Assembly (NCBI RefSeq): GCF_016126015.1
Contig: NZ_JAEFDB010000005.1
Span: 1-64,000 of the forward strand
Direction: 5' to 3'
DNA: 64,000 nucleotides
Origin: Capnocytophaga periodontitidis
GTDB lineage: Bacteria > Bacteroidota > Bacteroidia > Flavobacteriales > Flavobacteriaceae
Position numbers and translations under genes: made by a program. This document shows, piece by piece, positions 25,624 through 33,853 of the stretch; position 1 is the first letter of the stretch, and each line of letters starts with the position of its first letter. The notes below the pieces were generated by a model. That model was given only the letters and a program-made list of their open reading frames with translations. It had not been told where the DNA came from and made no database searches.

Positions 25624-26826
25624 ATGAAACATTTAAAACAATTTTTAGCTGTAGCACTTGGTTTAGTGCTCTTAAACGCTTGTAAAAAAGACGACAACAA
25701 TGGAATCCCTACAGGATCTCTTTCTGTAACCTTTCATTTACAAGCCCCCGACAAGGTAGCTATCACTCAATATGCTACCCTCACCCTCACTCTTACCGAG
25801 CTCAACAAGAATGAGAAGGTAGAAAAGGTATATCACAATGTATCAAGTAGTGATTTTAAGTTGGAATTATCTGCAGGTAGTTATGAAGTACGCGCTGTAG
25901 GTAGCGTAAATTACACCCAAAGTGGCACCGCCGCCACGGGTGAAGTAGCAGGATTTGTAAGTAAGATTGATATTCTTACAGCTACTACCTACACAGTACC
26001 CCTTAGCCTAAAACTCAGCCCCTCAGGAGATGGAGATTTTATCATTGAAGAAATTTTCTTTACAGGTACAGCTACTCCAGAAGGTAAACAGTATTTTGGT
26101 GATCAGTACATCAAATTGTATAACCCTACTAATAAAGTTCTCTATGCCGATGGTTTGGTTTTAGCAGATTCTGAGTTCCTAACAGTAAATAAAAGAGATT
26201 ACACCCCCAATGTAATGGCAGAAGCCTTTACAGCAGGAAGTATGGTGCAGATTCCAGGTACAGGCACTCAATATCCTGTGCAACCAGGGAAGTCTATTGT
26301 AATTGCTGAACAAGGAATTAATCATAAAGAAAATAACCCTAATTCTATAGACCTTTCAAAAGCTGATTTTGAAAGCTTCTACCCTCCAAAAGTGAAAGAC
26401 GTTGATGGGGTAGGAGTAACTAACAATATCAACTTATATGGTGTTTTTATAATTAATAATAGAGGCAATAGAAGTTATGTGATAGCACGTTTCCCTGAAG
26501 GTACTGCTACTTCTACACTTCAGTATAACTATGAATACAAAGTAGGAACAAAATTAATGCAGAGACAGGCTTTGAAAATCCCTAATAATTGGATAGTAGA
26601 TGCCGTAAATTTAAGTACTCAATCAGGTTTCGAGTGGATAGTTACAGCTCCCTCTTTAGATGCTGGTTATACTTATGTAGCTAAAGGAGAAGGAGATGCT
26701 TCTCGTTATGGCAAATCCGTACGCCGTAAAGTCCTCTCTCAAAATAACGGTAAAACCGTTTTTAAAGACACCAATAACTCTACCGACGATTTCGAGATAC
26801 TCAATACACCCACACTTAAAAAGTAA
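25624..26826 (+). CDS. DUF4876-like surface lipoprotein, copy 1
   Basis: The 400-residue lipoprotein has a signal ending in LVLLNACKKDDNNG. The CKKDD sequence fits the lipoprotein export signal (Lys and two acidic residues after the lipidated Cys) known to send Capnocytophaga lipoproteins to the cell surface. A beta-sandwich N-terminal part (LTLTLTELNKNEKVEKVYHN) is followed by a lamin-tail-like domain (about 138-240: IIEEIFFTGTATPEGKQYFG, IKLYNPTNKVLYADGL). The C-terminus carries the motif RYGKSVRRKV...KDTNNSTDDF shared by all three copies. The likely role is ligand capture for the neighbouring TonB receptor, by position only. Confidence 0.8.
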   Translation: MKHLKQFLAVALGLVLLNACKKDDNNGIPTGSLSVTFHLQAPDKVAITQYATLTLTLTELNKNEKVEKVYHNVSSSDFKLELSAGSYEVRAVGSVNYTQSGTAATGEVAGFVSKIDILTATTYTVPLSLKLSPSGDGDFIIEEIFFTGTATPEGKQYFGDQYIKLYNPTNKVLYADGLVLADSEFLTVNKRDYTPNVMAEAFTAGSMVQIPGTGTQYPVQPGKSIVIAEQGINHKENNPNSIDLSKADFESFYPPKVKDVDGVGVTNNINLYGVFIINNRGNRSYVIARFPEGTATSTLQYNYEYKVGTKLMQRQALKIPNNWIVDAVNLSTQSGFEWIVTAPSLDAGYTYVAKGEGDASRYGKSVRRKVLSQNNGKTVFKDTNNSTDDFEILNTPTLKK

Positions 26827-26861
26827 TAACTAACAGCTAACAAGTAATAGGTGCATTGCAA

Positions 26862-26893
26862 ACTTTGTCAAAGTCCTTGGACTTTGACAAAGT
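26862..26893 (+). terminator. hairpin after lipoprotein copy 1
   Basis: A perfect 15-bp stem (ACTTTGTCAAAGTCC with its complement, 2-base loop) stands 35 bases after the stop. It is the CACTTTG module of the dispersed repeat in inverted form. It has no T tract, so termination is uncertain. Confidence 0.45.
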
Positions 26894-26900
26894 ATATAAA

Positions 26901-27098
26901 TGATAATCAATTACTTTTATAGTATGTTATGTAGGAAAGCCAGCGATAGCTGGGTATGTGCTGCAAACGCCCTTATAGTATAAAAACTTTTTGCAAACGC
27001 CCTCACAATATAAAAACTTTTCGGATAACCTCTTTATAATTAACAAATTAATAAATTGCCCGTGCGGCTCGCACCAAACTGCCCGTGCGGCTCGCACC
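26901..27098 (+). repeat. modular dispersed repeat, copy A, between lipoproteins 1 and 2
   Basis: The order is GATAATCAATTACTTTTATA, AGTATGTTATGTAGG, the hairpin CCAGC-GATA-GCTGG, two GCAAACGCCC units each followed by an AATATAAAAACTTTT-like stretch, a TTAACAAATTAATAAATT spacer and two GCCCGTGCGGCTCGCACC cores. Most of this 200-base block recurs before copies 2, 3 and the barrel gene and singly elsewhere. Confidence 0.75.
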
Positions 27099-27112
27099 AA
27101 ATTGGTATTAAT

Positions 27113-28312
27113 ATGAAACATTTAAAACAATTTTTAGCTGTAGCACTTGCTTTAGTGCTCCTAAATGCTTGTAAGAAAGATGACAACAACGGTATCGCTA
27201 CCGAACCTTTGAACATAACCCTTCATTTACAAGCTCCTGATAAAGTAAACATTACTCACTATGGTACCCTCACCCTTACCCTTACCGAGCTCAACAAGAA
27301 TGAGAAGGTAGAAAAAGTATATCACAACACTACTACCAACGATTTCCAACTGAGTATTCCTGCGGGTAGCTATGAGGTACGTGCCACAGGTACTGTGAGT
27401 TACACCCAAAGTAGCACTACCTATGCAGGTGAAGTTGTAGGTTTTATGAATAAACTCGATATCCTTACAGCTACTACTTATACGCTACCCCTTAGTCTGA
27501 AAATTACCTCCTCAGAAGATGGTGATTTCATTATCGAAGAAATCTACTTTACAGGTTCCTTAACCCCACAAGGCAAACAGTATGAAGGCGACCAGTATAT
27601 CAAACTTTATAACCCTACAAATAAAGTGCTCTATGCCGATGGTTTATTAATAGCTGACTCTAAGTTCCTTACAACAAGTAGACAAAAAGTTGAGCCTGAT
27701 ATTATAGATGAAGCTTTCTCTGTAGAAGGAATCGTGCAAATACCTGGTAATGGAACTCAGTATCCTGTTGCCCCTGGTAAGTGGATAGTTATAGCCGATC
27801 AAGCTATCAATCACAAAGAGAACAACACTAATTCTCTCGATTTATCAAAAGCCGATTTTGAAATTTACTATGAACAGATAAAAGATGAGGACAACCCTAA
27901 GGTAACCAATGTACTCAACACCCATAGTTATGTAGCTTTTCACAATCGTGGATACAAGAGCTATGTAATAGCCCGATTGCCTAAAGGAATTACAATAGCA
28001 TCCTATTTAACTGACTACAAGTATACTTATAAAATAATATTTCGAGAAGGTGAAACTTATAAAATTTCTAATTCGTGGATACTCGATGCTGTGAATGTAA
28101 GTGTAAAAGGAAAATTCCAATGGCTTCTAACCGCTCCTTCTTTAGATAGTGGATGGACGTATTGTGGCAAAAAAGACAATGATCCCGCACGTTATGGCAA
28201 ATCCGTACGCCGTAAAGTCCTCTCTGAAAACAACGGTAAACCTATCTTTAAAGACACCAATAACTCTACTGAAGATTTTGATCCCGATGTAACACCATCA
28301 CTTAAAAAGTGA
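27113..28312 (+). CDS. DUF4876-like surface lipoprotein, copy 2
   Basis: The start at 27113 (MKHLKQFLAVALALVLLNAC) restores the same lipoprotein signal and CKKDD export motif as copy 1. The longer frame from 27056 would translate the repeat. The 399-residue protein keeps the lamin-tail-like region (IIEEIYFTGSLTPQGKQYEG, IKLYNPTNKVLYADGL) and the final RYGKSVRRKV and DTNNSTEDF. Its first 106 residues are almost identical to copy 3, while the regions after GEV differ strongly, and parts of the middle follow copy 1 instead. Confidence 0.8.
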   Translation: MKHLKQFLAVALALVLLNACKKDDNNGIATEPLNITLHLQAPDKVNITHYGTLTLTLTELNKNEKVEKVYHNTTTNDFQLSIPAGSYEVRATGTVSYTQSSTTYAGEVVGFMNKLDILTATTYTLPLSLKITSSEDGDFIIEEIYFTGSLTPQGKQYEGDQYIKLYNPTNKVLYADGLLIADSKFLTTSRQKVEPDIIDEAFSVEGIVQIPGNGTQYPVAPGKWIVIADQAINHKENNTNSLDLSKADFEIYYEQIKDEDNPKVTNVLNTHSYVAFHNRGYKSYVIARLPKGITIASYLTDYKYTYKIIFREGETYKISNSWILDAVNVSVKGKFQWLLTAPSLDSGWTYCGKKDNDPARYGKSVRRKVLSENNGKPIFKDTNNSTEDFDPDVTPSLKK

Positions 28313-28328
28313 AAAGTGAAAAGTATCA

Positions 28329-28527
28329 CAACACTTTGGCAAAGTTTCACACTTTGCCAGAGTTGATTGTAATTGATTGTCCTGATAATCAATTACTTTT
28401 ATAGTATGTTATGTAGGAAAGCCAGCGATAGCTGGGTATGTGCTGCAAACGCCCTTACAATATAAAAACTTTTCGGATAACCTCTTTATAATTAACAAAT
28501 TAACAAACTGCCCGTGCGGCTCGCACC
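28329..28527 (+). repeat. modular dispersed repeat, copy B, between lipoproteins 2 and 3
   Basis: It holds CACTTTGGCAAAGT and a second CACTTTGCCAGAGT, then the AT-rich module (28383-28415), the CCAGCGATAGCTGG hairpin, one GCAAACGCCC unit, a TTAACAAATTAACAAAC spacer and one GTGCGGCTCGCAC core ending 14 bases before the next ATG. Confidence 0.75.
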
Positions 28528-28541
28528 AAATTAGCATTAAT

Positions 28542-29747
28542 ATGAAACATTTAAAACAATTTTTAGCTGTAGCACTTGCTTTAGTGCTCCTAAATGCTTG
28601 TAAGAAAGACGACAACAACGGTATCGCTACCGAACCTTTGAACATAACCCTTCATTTACAAGCCCCCGATAAAGTAACCATTACCCACTATGGTACCCTT
28701 ACTCTTACCCTTACCGAGCTCAACAAGAATGAGAAGGTAGAAAAAGTATATCACAACACTACTACCAACGATTTTCAACTGAGTATTCCTGCGGGTAGCT
28801 ATGAGGTACGTGCCACAGGTACTGTGAGTTACACCCAAAGTAGCACTACCTATGCAGGTGAAGTAACCACCTTAATACCCAAACTCGACATCCTCACAGC
28901 CACTACCTACAGTTTGCCTATTACTTTAAAAACAATTGTAAGTGATGAGGATAAAGATTTGCTTATTGAAGAGATTTTTATCACGGGCACAACTACTCCA
29001 CAAGGCAAACAATACTTAGATGATGGTTATTTCAAGATTTACAACCCTACTTCCAGAATTCTTTATGCTGATGGTTTGCTCTTGGTGCAATCGGCGTTCC
29101 AAACAAATGACAAGCAAACCTATACGCCAAATATAATGAACCAAGCTTTTACAGCCAATGCGGTATACCAAATCCCAGGGAATGGCAAGCAATACCCCGT
29201 AGCAGCAGGCGAGAGCATCATCATTGCCCTTACGGCTATCAATCACAAAGAACTCAACAGTAATTCAATAGATTTGAAAAATGCCAATTTCGAAATCAAA
29301 GATGAAGCAGACGATGAAGACCCCGATAACGCTGCAGTGCCTAATATGTTCGTGAAGTTTGAAGATGCAGTAATCAATCGTCAAGCAATCAACGCTTTTG
29401 CACTTGCCAGAATGCCCAAGGGGGTTACAGAGTTAGAGAAGTATTCTTATACATACAAAGATGAATCAGGATTTGACTCAGGAGGAGATGCTGTAAAAAT
29501 CCCCAATACGTGGGTTATCGATGCTGTAAATCTCGCACAAAAAGAAGACTTTCAATGGCTTGTAACTGATGTTTCTTTAGATAGTGGTTGGACTTACGCC
29601 TCCGAAAGTCAAGGAGATGTTTCTCGTTATAGCAAAGGAGTACGCCGCAAAGTAACGGGTCAGCAAAACGGACATCGTGTGTTAAAAGACACCAATAACT
29701 CCACTGAAGATTTCGATCCACGTGTAACACCATCACTTAAAAAATGA
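28542..29747 (+). CDS. DUF4876-like surface lipoprotein, copy 3
   Basis: The start at 28542 gives the same signal peptide and CKKDD export motif. The 401-residue protein shares a near-identical N-terminal 106 residues with copy 2, then diverges (VTTLIPKLDILTATTYSL, LLIEEIFITGTTTPQGKQYL). The lamin-tail-like fold and the C-terminal RYSKGVRRKV and DTNNSTEDF are kept. It contains an acidic insert (DEADDEDPDNAAV) absent from copy 1. Confidence 0.8.
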   Translation: MKHLKQFLAVALALVLLNACKKDDNNGIATEPLNITLHLQAPDKVTITHYGTLTLTLTELNKNEKVEKVYHNTTTNDFQLSIPAGSYEVRATGTVSYTQSSTTYAGEVTTLIPKLDILTATTYSLPITLKTIVSDEDKDLLIEEIFITGTTTPQGKQYLDDGYFKIYNPTSRILYADGLLLVQSAFQTNDKQTYTPNIMNQAFTANAVYQIPGNGKQYPVAAGESIIIALTAINHKELNSNSIDLKNANFEIKDEADDEDPDNAAVPNMFVKFEDAVINRQAINAFALARMPKGVTELEKYSYTYKDESGFDSGGDAVKIPNTWVIDAVNLAQKEDFQWLVTDVSLDSGWTYASESQGDVSRYSKGVRRKVTGQQNGHRVLKDTNNSTEDFDPRVTPSLKK

Positions 29748-29762
29748 AAAGTGAAGAGTGTC

Positions 29763-29975
29763 GCTACACTTTGGCAAAGTTGATTATCTTGATGATCAAT
29801 CACTTTTAGAGTATGTTGTGTAGGGGCGTTTTGCAAACGCCTTTATAGTATAAGAACTTTTTGCAAACGCCCCACAATATAAGAACTTTTTGCAAACGCC
29901 CTTGTAGTATAAAAACTTTTCAGACAATCTTTTTATAAATTAACAAATTAACAAACTGCCCGTGCGGCTCGCACC
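29763..29975 (+). repeat. modular dispersed repeat, copy C, upstream of the barrel gene
   Basis: It holds CGCTACACTTTGGCAAAGT, the AT-rich module with GTAGGGGCGTTTTGCAAACGCC instead of the CCAGC hairpin, two more GCAAACGCC units with AATATAAGAACTTTTT, then a TTAACAAATTAACAAAC spacer and the GTGCGGCTCGCACC core. A second partial core (TTGGCTCGCAC) follows at 29984-29994. Confidence 0.75.
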
Positions 29976-29998
29976 GGATCGCATTGGCTCGCACTAAA

Positions 29999-31498
29999 TT
30001 GAAAAAACAACTAATTAACATATTATTTTTCGCTTTCCTCTACCAAATAGGCTGGGGGCAAAGCCCCGATACCCTCTTGCTAAAGCTGAAAGAACAACAA
30101 AGCATCTCTCGTTTTTATGAGGCTTATTTTCAGAATCCAGCTACGATGCCCAAGTGGGGGAAACATCGTTTTTCTACCGTACAAGCGGCTTATGAGAGAA
30201 GTGATAAGGAGGCTTATGCTCAGCAGTATCCTGAAGGACATACCGCTTTTTCAGCAAAAGCAACCTCTTTCTTCCCTTATGATAGTACACGCACGCTTTG
30301 GGGCAATGCGTCCTATAAAAATCAAGAACTGCGAAAAGTGCGCTGGAATGAGTCGGTAGATAGTGATTTGCTCTATCCATACTTCACCGCCGATGCTGTA
30401 GGGGGCGACTTGCATAGCGAGCAATACGCCTTTATGGGTGGTTTTGCTAAGCAATGGCAACGACTGCATTGGGGTATCAGTTTGGATTACAAAGCCGAAT
30501 TAGCAAGTCGTAACAAAGACCCGCGCCCTAAAAATATCACTTCTAATCTGCAATTGCGCTCAGGATTTATGTGGAGGGTAGGGGAGTGGCAAGCAGGAAT
30601 ATATGCCTCTTTCCAGAAATATACCCAGTCTAACGAACTGAAATTTTTCAACGAATTGGGGAGTCCTTCAGTCTATCATCTCAATGGCTTAGGCTATTAT
30701 AACCACCTGCTGAAAGGCAACAAACTCAGGGCTTTTTATGAAGGTTATGGATATAGCAGCGGACTGAATATCAGTAGAAAAAACAACCTTTTCCTCTCTG
30801 CTAATTACCAGCAATTGGCAATCGAAAAATATATGACAGAAGATAATGGTGTGATAGCTGTAACACTTACCAATCGCACACTCTATACCGAGCTGACAAA
30901 GCTGTTTCACAAAGATACTTACTATTATGGTTTCAAAGGATATTACTCTCTGCAAACCAAAAGTGGGGTAGAGCCTATTCTTTCGGGTCGTAATAGCAAT
31001 TTGACGGAAGTAGTTGCTAAAAACGAGAATTATACTCTAAAAAAAGAGCACTACCAATTGGCAATGCTTTTCTGTAACAATAGTGATTTGCAATATCACA
31101 TAGCACCTTATGTAGGTTATGAAACTCACCGTGAGGATTATACCCTTGTGAGGAGTTTTCAGCATTTCGATTATATGAATGTAGGGATAAAAATGAGTGT
31201 TGTAGCGCCCTTAGGGAAGAAGAGTATAGGTATAGCAGGTTTGCATTACCAGTATCGCAATACACTAAAAGGCAACTATGTACTCCGCAATGATAGTGAA
31301 GTATCCCTCAGTGAAATGCTCTTGCACAATGCCCGTTTTCTCGCCTCCGATGAGCAAGTTTTCCAAGCTCATTTGCAGTATCATCGCCCACTATCGTCAT
31401 CGCTCAGTTATTTTGTGGGACTCAACACCCAAATAGAAGTTTTTACCCTCCAAAAAACAAATACTTTTCATCAATTAAGTGTAGGTTTAACTTTCTAA
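29999..31498 (+). CDS. outer-membrane beta-barrel protein, DUF6850-like
   Basis: The product of about 500 residues has a signal peptide (LINILFFAFLYQIGWGQSPD) and alternating aromatic beta strands to the C-terminus (final SVGLTF), typical of outer-membrane barrels. It resembles the family I know as DUF6850, which I recall next to DUF4876 genes. No ATG precedes the signal peptide. Candidate starts are TTG at 29999 or TTG at 29984, the latter inside a copy of the dispersed repeat. It is the last gene of the TonB receptor and lipoprotein cluster and may form a pore or assembly partner for the surface lipoproteins (inference). Confidence 0.72.
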   Translation: MKKQLINILFFAFLYQIGWGQSPDTLLLKLKEQQSISRFYEAYFQNPATMPKWGKHRFSTVQAAYERSDKEAYAQQYPEGHTAFSAKATSFFPYDSTRTLWGNASYKNQELRKVRWNESVDSDLLYPYFTADAVGGDLHSEQYAFMGGFAKQWQRLHWGISLDYKAELASRNKDPRPKNITSNLQLRSGFMWRVGEWQAGIYASFQKYTQSNELKFFNELGSPSVYHLNGLGYYNHLLKGNKLRAFYEGYGYSSGLNISRKNNLFLSANYQQLAIEKYMTEDNGVIAVTLTNRTLYTELTKLFHKDTYYYGFKGYYSLQTKSGVEPILSGRNSNLTEVVAKNENYTLKKEHYQLAMLFCNNSDLQYHIAPYVGYETHREDYTLVRSFQHFDYMNVGIKMSVVAPLGKKSIGIAGLHYQYRNTLKGNYVLRNDSEVSLSEMLLHNARFLASDEQVFQAHLQYHRPLSSSLSYFVGLNTQIEVFTLQKTNTFHQLSVGLTF

Positions 31499-31509
31499 CC
31501 TCCTATCCT

Positions 31510-32580
31510 CTATTCCCTATACTCTGGAAATTCCAATTTCAACTGTATGTACATCGGTTGTTTTACAGTCTCTTTTTCAGGTTCGTTGTTGAGGTGAGAA
31601 ACTGAAATGCCTAATAATCGTACCGATTCACTCAATCTTTCTTGGTAGAGCAATTCTTTGATGTGTAAAAGAATTTCCTCTTTGCTGCTAATAAAATCTT
31701 TAAGGGTCTTGCTGCGTGTTTGAATAGTGAAGTCGCTGTATTTTATTTTCAGGGTGATAGTTTTACCTGCAACTTGCTGTTTTTTAAGGCGGCGTACTAC
31801 ATCTTCGGCTATACGTTCAAGTTCACGTTCCATATACACCTCACTGGTGAGATTTTCGGCAAAAGTTTCTTCAGCACCCACCGATTTGCGAATCCTAAAA
31901 GGCTGAACTTCGCTGCGGTGAATACCTCGTGAGAGCTCGTAGTAATAATGTCCGCTATTGCCGAAATTCCGTTCTAAGAACGCTAATGATTTCTCCCGCA
32001 AATCCTTCCCTTTAAAAATCCCTAACTGATACATCTTTTCGGCAGTTACTTTGCCTATGCCGTAGAATTTGCGCACATCGAGTTTGTCTAAGAAATCTTG
32101 TACTTCAGCCTGAGTGATAGTTGTTTGTCCGTTAGGCTTGTGATAGTCGCTAGCAATTTTGGCAATAAACTTATTTACCGAAATGCCTGCTGAAGCCGTA
32201 AGTCCTGTTTCATTGAAGATGCGTTGTCTAATCTCTTGTGCAATGAGGGTAGCCGAAGGGTTACCTTTTTTGTTTACTGTAACATCTAAGTAAGCCTCGT
32301 CGAGGGAAAGAGGTTCCACCAAATCGGTATATTCGTGGAAGATAGCGCGTATTTGCATTGATATTTGCTTATAGCGCTCAAAGCGAGGTTTTACAAAGAT
32401 AAGGTGTGGACACAATTTGCGCGCTTGCGCCCCACTGATAGCACTGCGCACACCAAACTTGCGCGCCTCGTAGCTGGCTGTTGCCACCACACCGCGCGCT
32501 TCGCCTCCGCCTACCGCAATCGCTTTTCCTCTCAATTCAGGAAAATCCAATTGCTCTACCGAGGCGTAGAAAGCGTCCAT
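31510..32580 (-). CDS. dinB: DNA polymerase IV with unusual start
   Basis: Y-family translesion polymerase with the palm and fingers motifs: MDAFYASVEQLD, the catalytic SLDEAYLDVT, ASAGISVNKFIAKIASDYHK and KFYGIGKVTAEKM, plus a little-finger domain (VRRLKKQQVAGKTITLKIKY). The first ATG (32580) starts at MDAF and omits the conserved upstream residues RKIIHID, whose Asp binds the catalytic metal. The frame does encode them (AGG AAG ATT ATA CAT ATT GAT, 32601-32581) but contains no ATG, GTG or TTG before a TAA at about 32614. Initiation probably uses a rare codon such as ATT, or the gene has been damaged by the adjacent simple-repeat spacer. It follows dprA closely. Confidence 0.85.
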   Translation of the reverse strand: MDAFYASVEQLDFPELRGKAIAVGGGEARGVVATASYEARKFGVRSAISGAQARKLCPHLIFVKPRFERYKQISMQIRAIFHEYTDLVEPLSLDEAYLDVTVNKKGNPSATLIAQEIRQRIFNETGLTASAGISVNKFIAKIASDYHKPNGQTTITQAEVQDFLDKLDVRKFYGIGKVTAEKMYQLGIFKGKDLREKSLAFLERNFGNSGHYYYELSRGIHRSEVQPFRIRKSVGAEETFAENLTSEVYMERELERIAEDVVRRLKKQQVAGKTITLKIKYSDFTIQTRSKTLKDFISSKEEILLHIKELLYQERLSESVRLLGISVSHLNNEPEKETVKQPMYIQLKLEFPEYRE

Positions 32581-32623
32581 ATCAATATGTATAATCTTCC
32601 TGTTAATTGTTACTTGTTACTTG

Positions 32624-33718
32624 TTACTTAATCTCAAACATTTTCCCTGGTAGCGGGTTTACTACTCCTTTCAGTTCCATTTGGAAAAGCAAATTAGAAA
32701 GTTGGTAGATAGGTATTTGGCAGCCGAGAGCGAGTTCATCTAAGGCTTGTTTGCCATTCTCTTTGAGATAGTTTGCTACCAATTCTTCGTCGGGACTGAG
32801 GTCTATAAAAAGTTCTTGTTGTACGGCTTTAGGGGCGGGAGTATCCCAATTCAGTAGGTAAATGAGGTCTTTAGCTGAGGTGAGTATATTAGCTTTGCGG
32901 TTGCGTATCAGCTCATTGCAGCCTATGCTATAAGTATCTGTCGTACGACCTGGTACGGCAAACACTTCGCGGTTGTATGAAAAAGCAATATCAGCAGTAA
33001 CCAAACTTCCCCCTTTTTTACCCGATTCAATCACTACAGTAGCTTTTGTAAGCCCTGCAATAATGCGATTGCGACTGAGGAAATTCTTTCGGTCAAACGG
33101 ACTCTCACTGCCGAAATCGGTGATGAAACCGCCGTTTTCTTCCATTGCTTCACAGTATTTCGCGTGAGCAGCAGGGTAGATAAGGTTGAGTCCGTGAGCG
33201 AGGCAAGCTACTGTTTGCAAGCGGTGTTTCATTGCAGCCTTGTGAGCCGTGATATCCACCCCATAAGCATAACCACTTACAATCACCACATCAAGCGGGG
33301 CGAGTTCTTCTATCAGTTGTTCGCAAAATGCCGTGCCGTAGGTCGTGATATTACGGGTACCTACAATGCTCAGCAGTCGTTTGTTTTGCAGGTTTATGTG
33401 TCCTTTTTGGTAGAAGAGTATAGGGCTATCCACACACTGTTTCAATAGTTTAGGGTAGTGAGCATCGGTATAGCTAACAATGCTGATGTCGTGTTTTTCA
33501 GTAAAGAGCAACTCAGTTTCAGCTTCTTGTAAGTACTGAGAGTTGAGGATATTTTGGGTAATTTTAGAGCCTATACCCATTACTTTTTCTAAGCTACTTC
33601 GGCGTTGTGCAAATATATTTTTGGCACTCCCAAAGTGCGCAATGAGTTTTTTGGCAGTTATATCGCCTACAAGCGGAATTTTCTTTAAGGCAATGAGGTA
33701 TAACAAATCGTCGTTCAT
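32624..33718 (-). CDS. dprA: DNA processing protein DprA
   Basis: The 364-residue protein has an N-terminal helix-hairpin-helix/SAM-like part (LIALKKIPLVGDITAKKLIA) and the Rossmann-type DprA core (IVGTRNITTYGTAF, IVSGYAYGVDITAHKAA, GLNLIYPAAH, FLSRNRIIAGLTKATVVIES). A C-terminal winged-helix part follows (DELALGCQIPIYQLSNLLFQ). DprA loads RecA on incoming single-stranded DNA in natural transformation. I chose the ATG at 33718 because the promoter puts the transcript start near the alternative GTG at 33736. Divergent from the DUF2461 gene and upstream of dinB. Confidence 0.95.
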   Translation of the reverse strand: MNDDLLYLIALKKIPLVGDITAKKLIAHFGSAKNIFAQRRSSLEKVMGIGSKITQNILNSQYLQEAETELLFTEKHDISIVSYTDAHYPKLLKQCVDSPILFYQKGHINLQNKRLLSIVGTRNITTYGTAFCEQLIEELAPLDVVIVSGYAYGVDITAHKAAMKHRLQTVACLAHGLNLIYPAAHAKYCEAMEENGGFITDFGSESPFDRKNFLSRNRIIAGLTKATVVIESGKKGGSLVTADIAFSYNREVFAVPGRTTDTYSIGCNELIRNRKANILTSAKDLIYLLNWDTPAPKAVQQELFIDLSPDEELVANYLKENGKQALDELALGCQIPIYQLSNLLFQMELKGVVNPLPGKMFEIK

Positions 33719-33740
33719 AGTTTGGTTTTGTTTCACGTTG

Positions 33741-33748
33741 CAAAAATA
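33741..33748 (-). promoter_or_regulatory. -7 element of the dprA-dinB promoter
   Basis: TATTTTTG on the minus strand, 22 bases before the ATG at 33718. A perfect 18-bp palindrome lies just upstream at 33763-33780. Confidence 0.5.
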
Positions 33749-33762
33749 GCGATAATTAGTAA

Positions 33763-33802
33763 ATTAGCAAATTTGCTAATTAGCAAATTATTACTACCTT
33801 TG
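33763..33802 (+). promoter_or_regulatory. DUF2461 gene promoter and an 18-bp palindrome
   Basis: TTTG (33772-33775) and TACCTTTG (33795-33802) are 19 bases apart. The upstream element lies in the perfect palindrome ATTAGCAAATTTGCTAAT (33763-33780), which also covers the upstream side of the divergent dprA promoter. This is a plausible shared operator, though similar words occur as spacer filler elsewhere. Confidence 0.5.
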
Positions 33803-33853
33803 CCTCATTATTCGTCATTCGTAACTTGTCATTCGTAACTCGTCATTAAAATT

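Noticed and set aside
26901-27098. CRISPR array
   Set aside because: The repeated units differ in length and spacing, there are no unique spacers of constant size, and no cas gene is in the window.
26927-27121. Short minus-strand frames ending in the same peptide (VCSTYPAIAGFPT), also at 28409-28645 and 39440-39817
   Set aside because: The shared peptide results only from the repeated CCAGCGATAGCTGG module. These are not genes.
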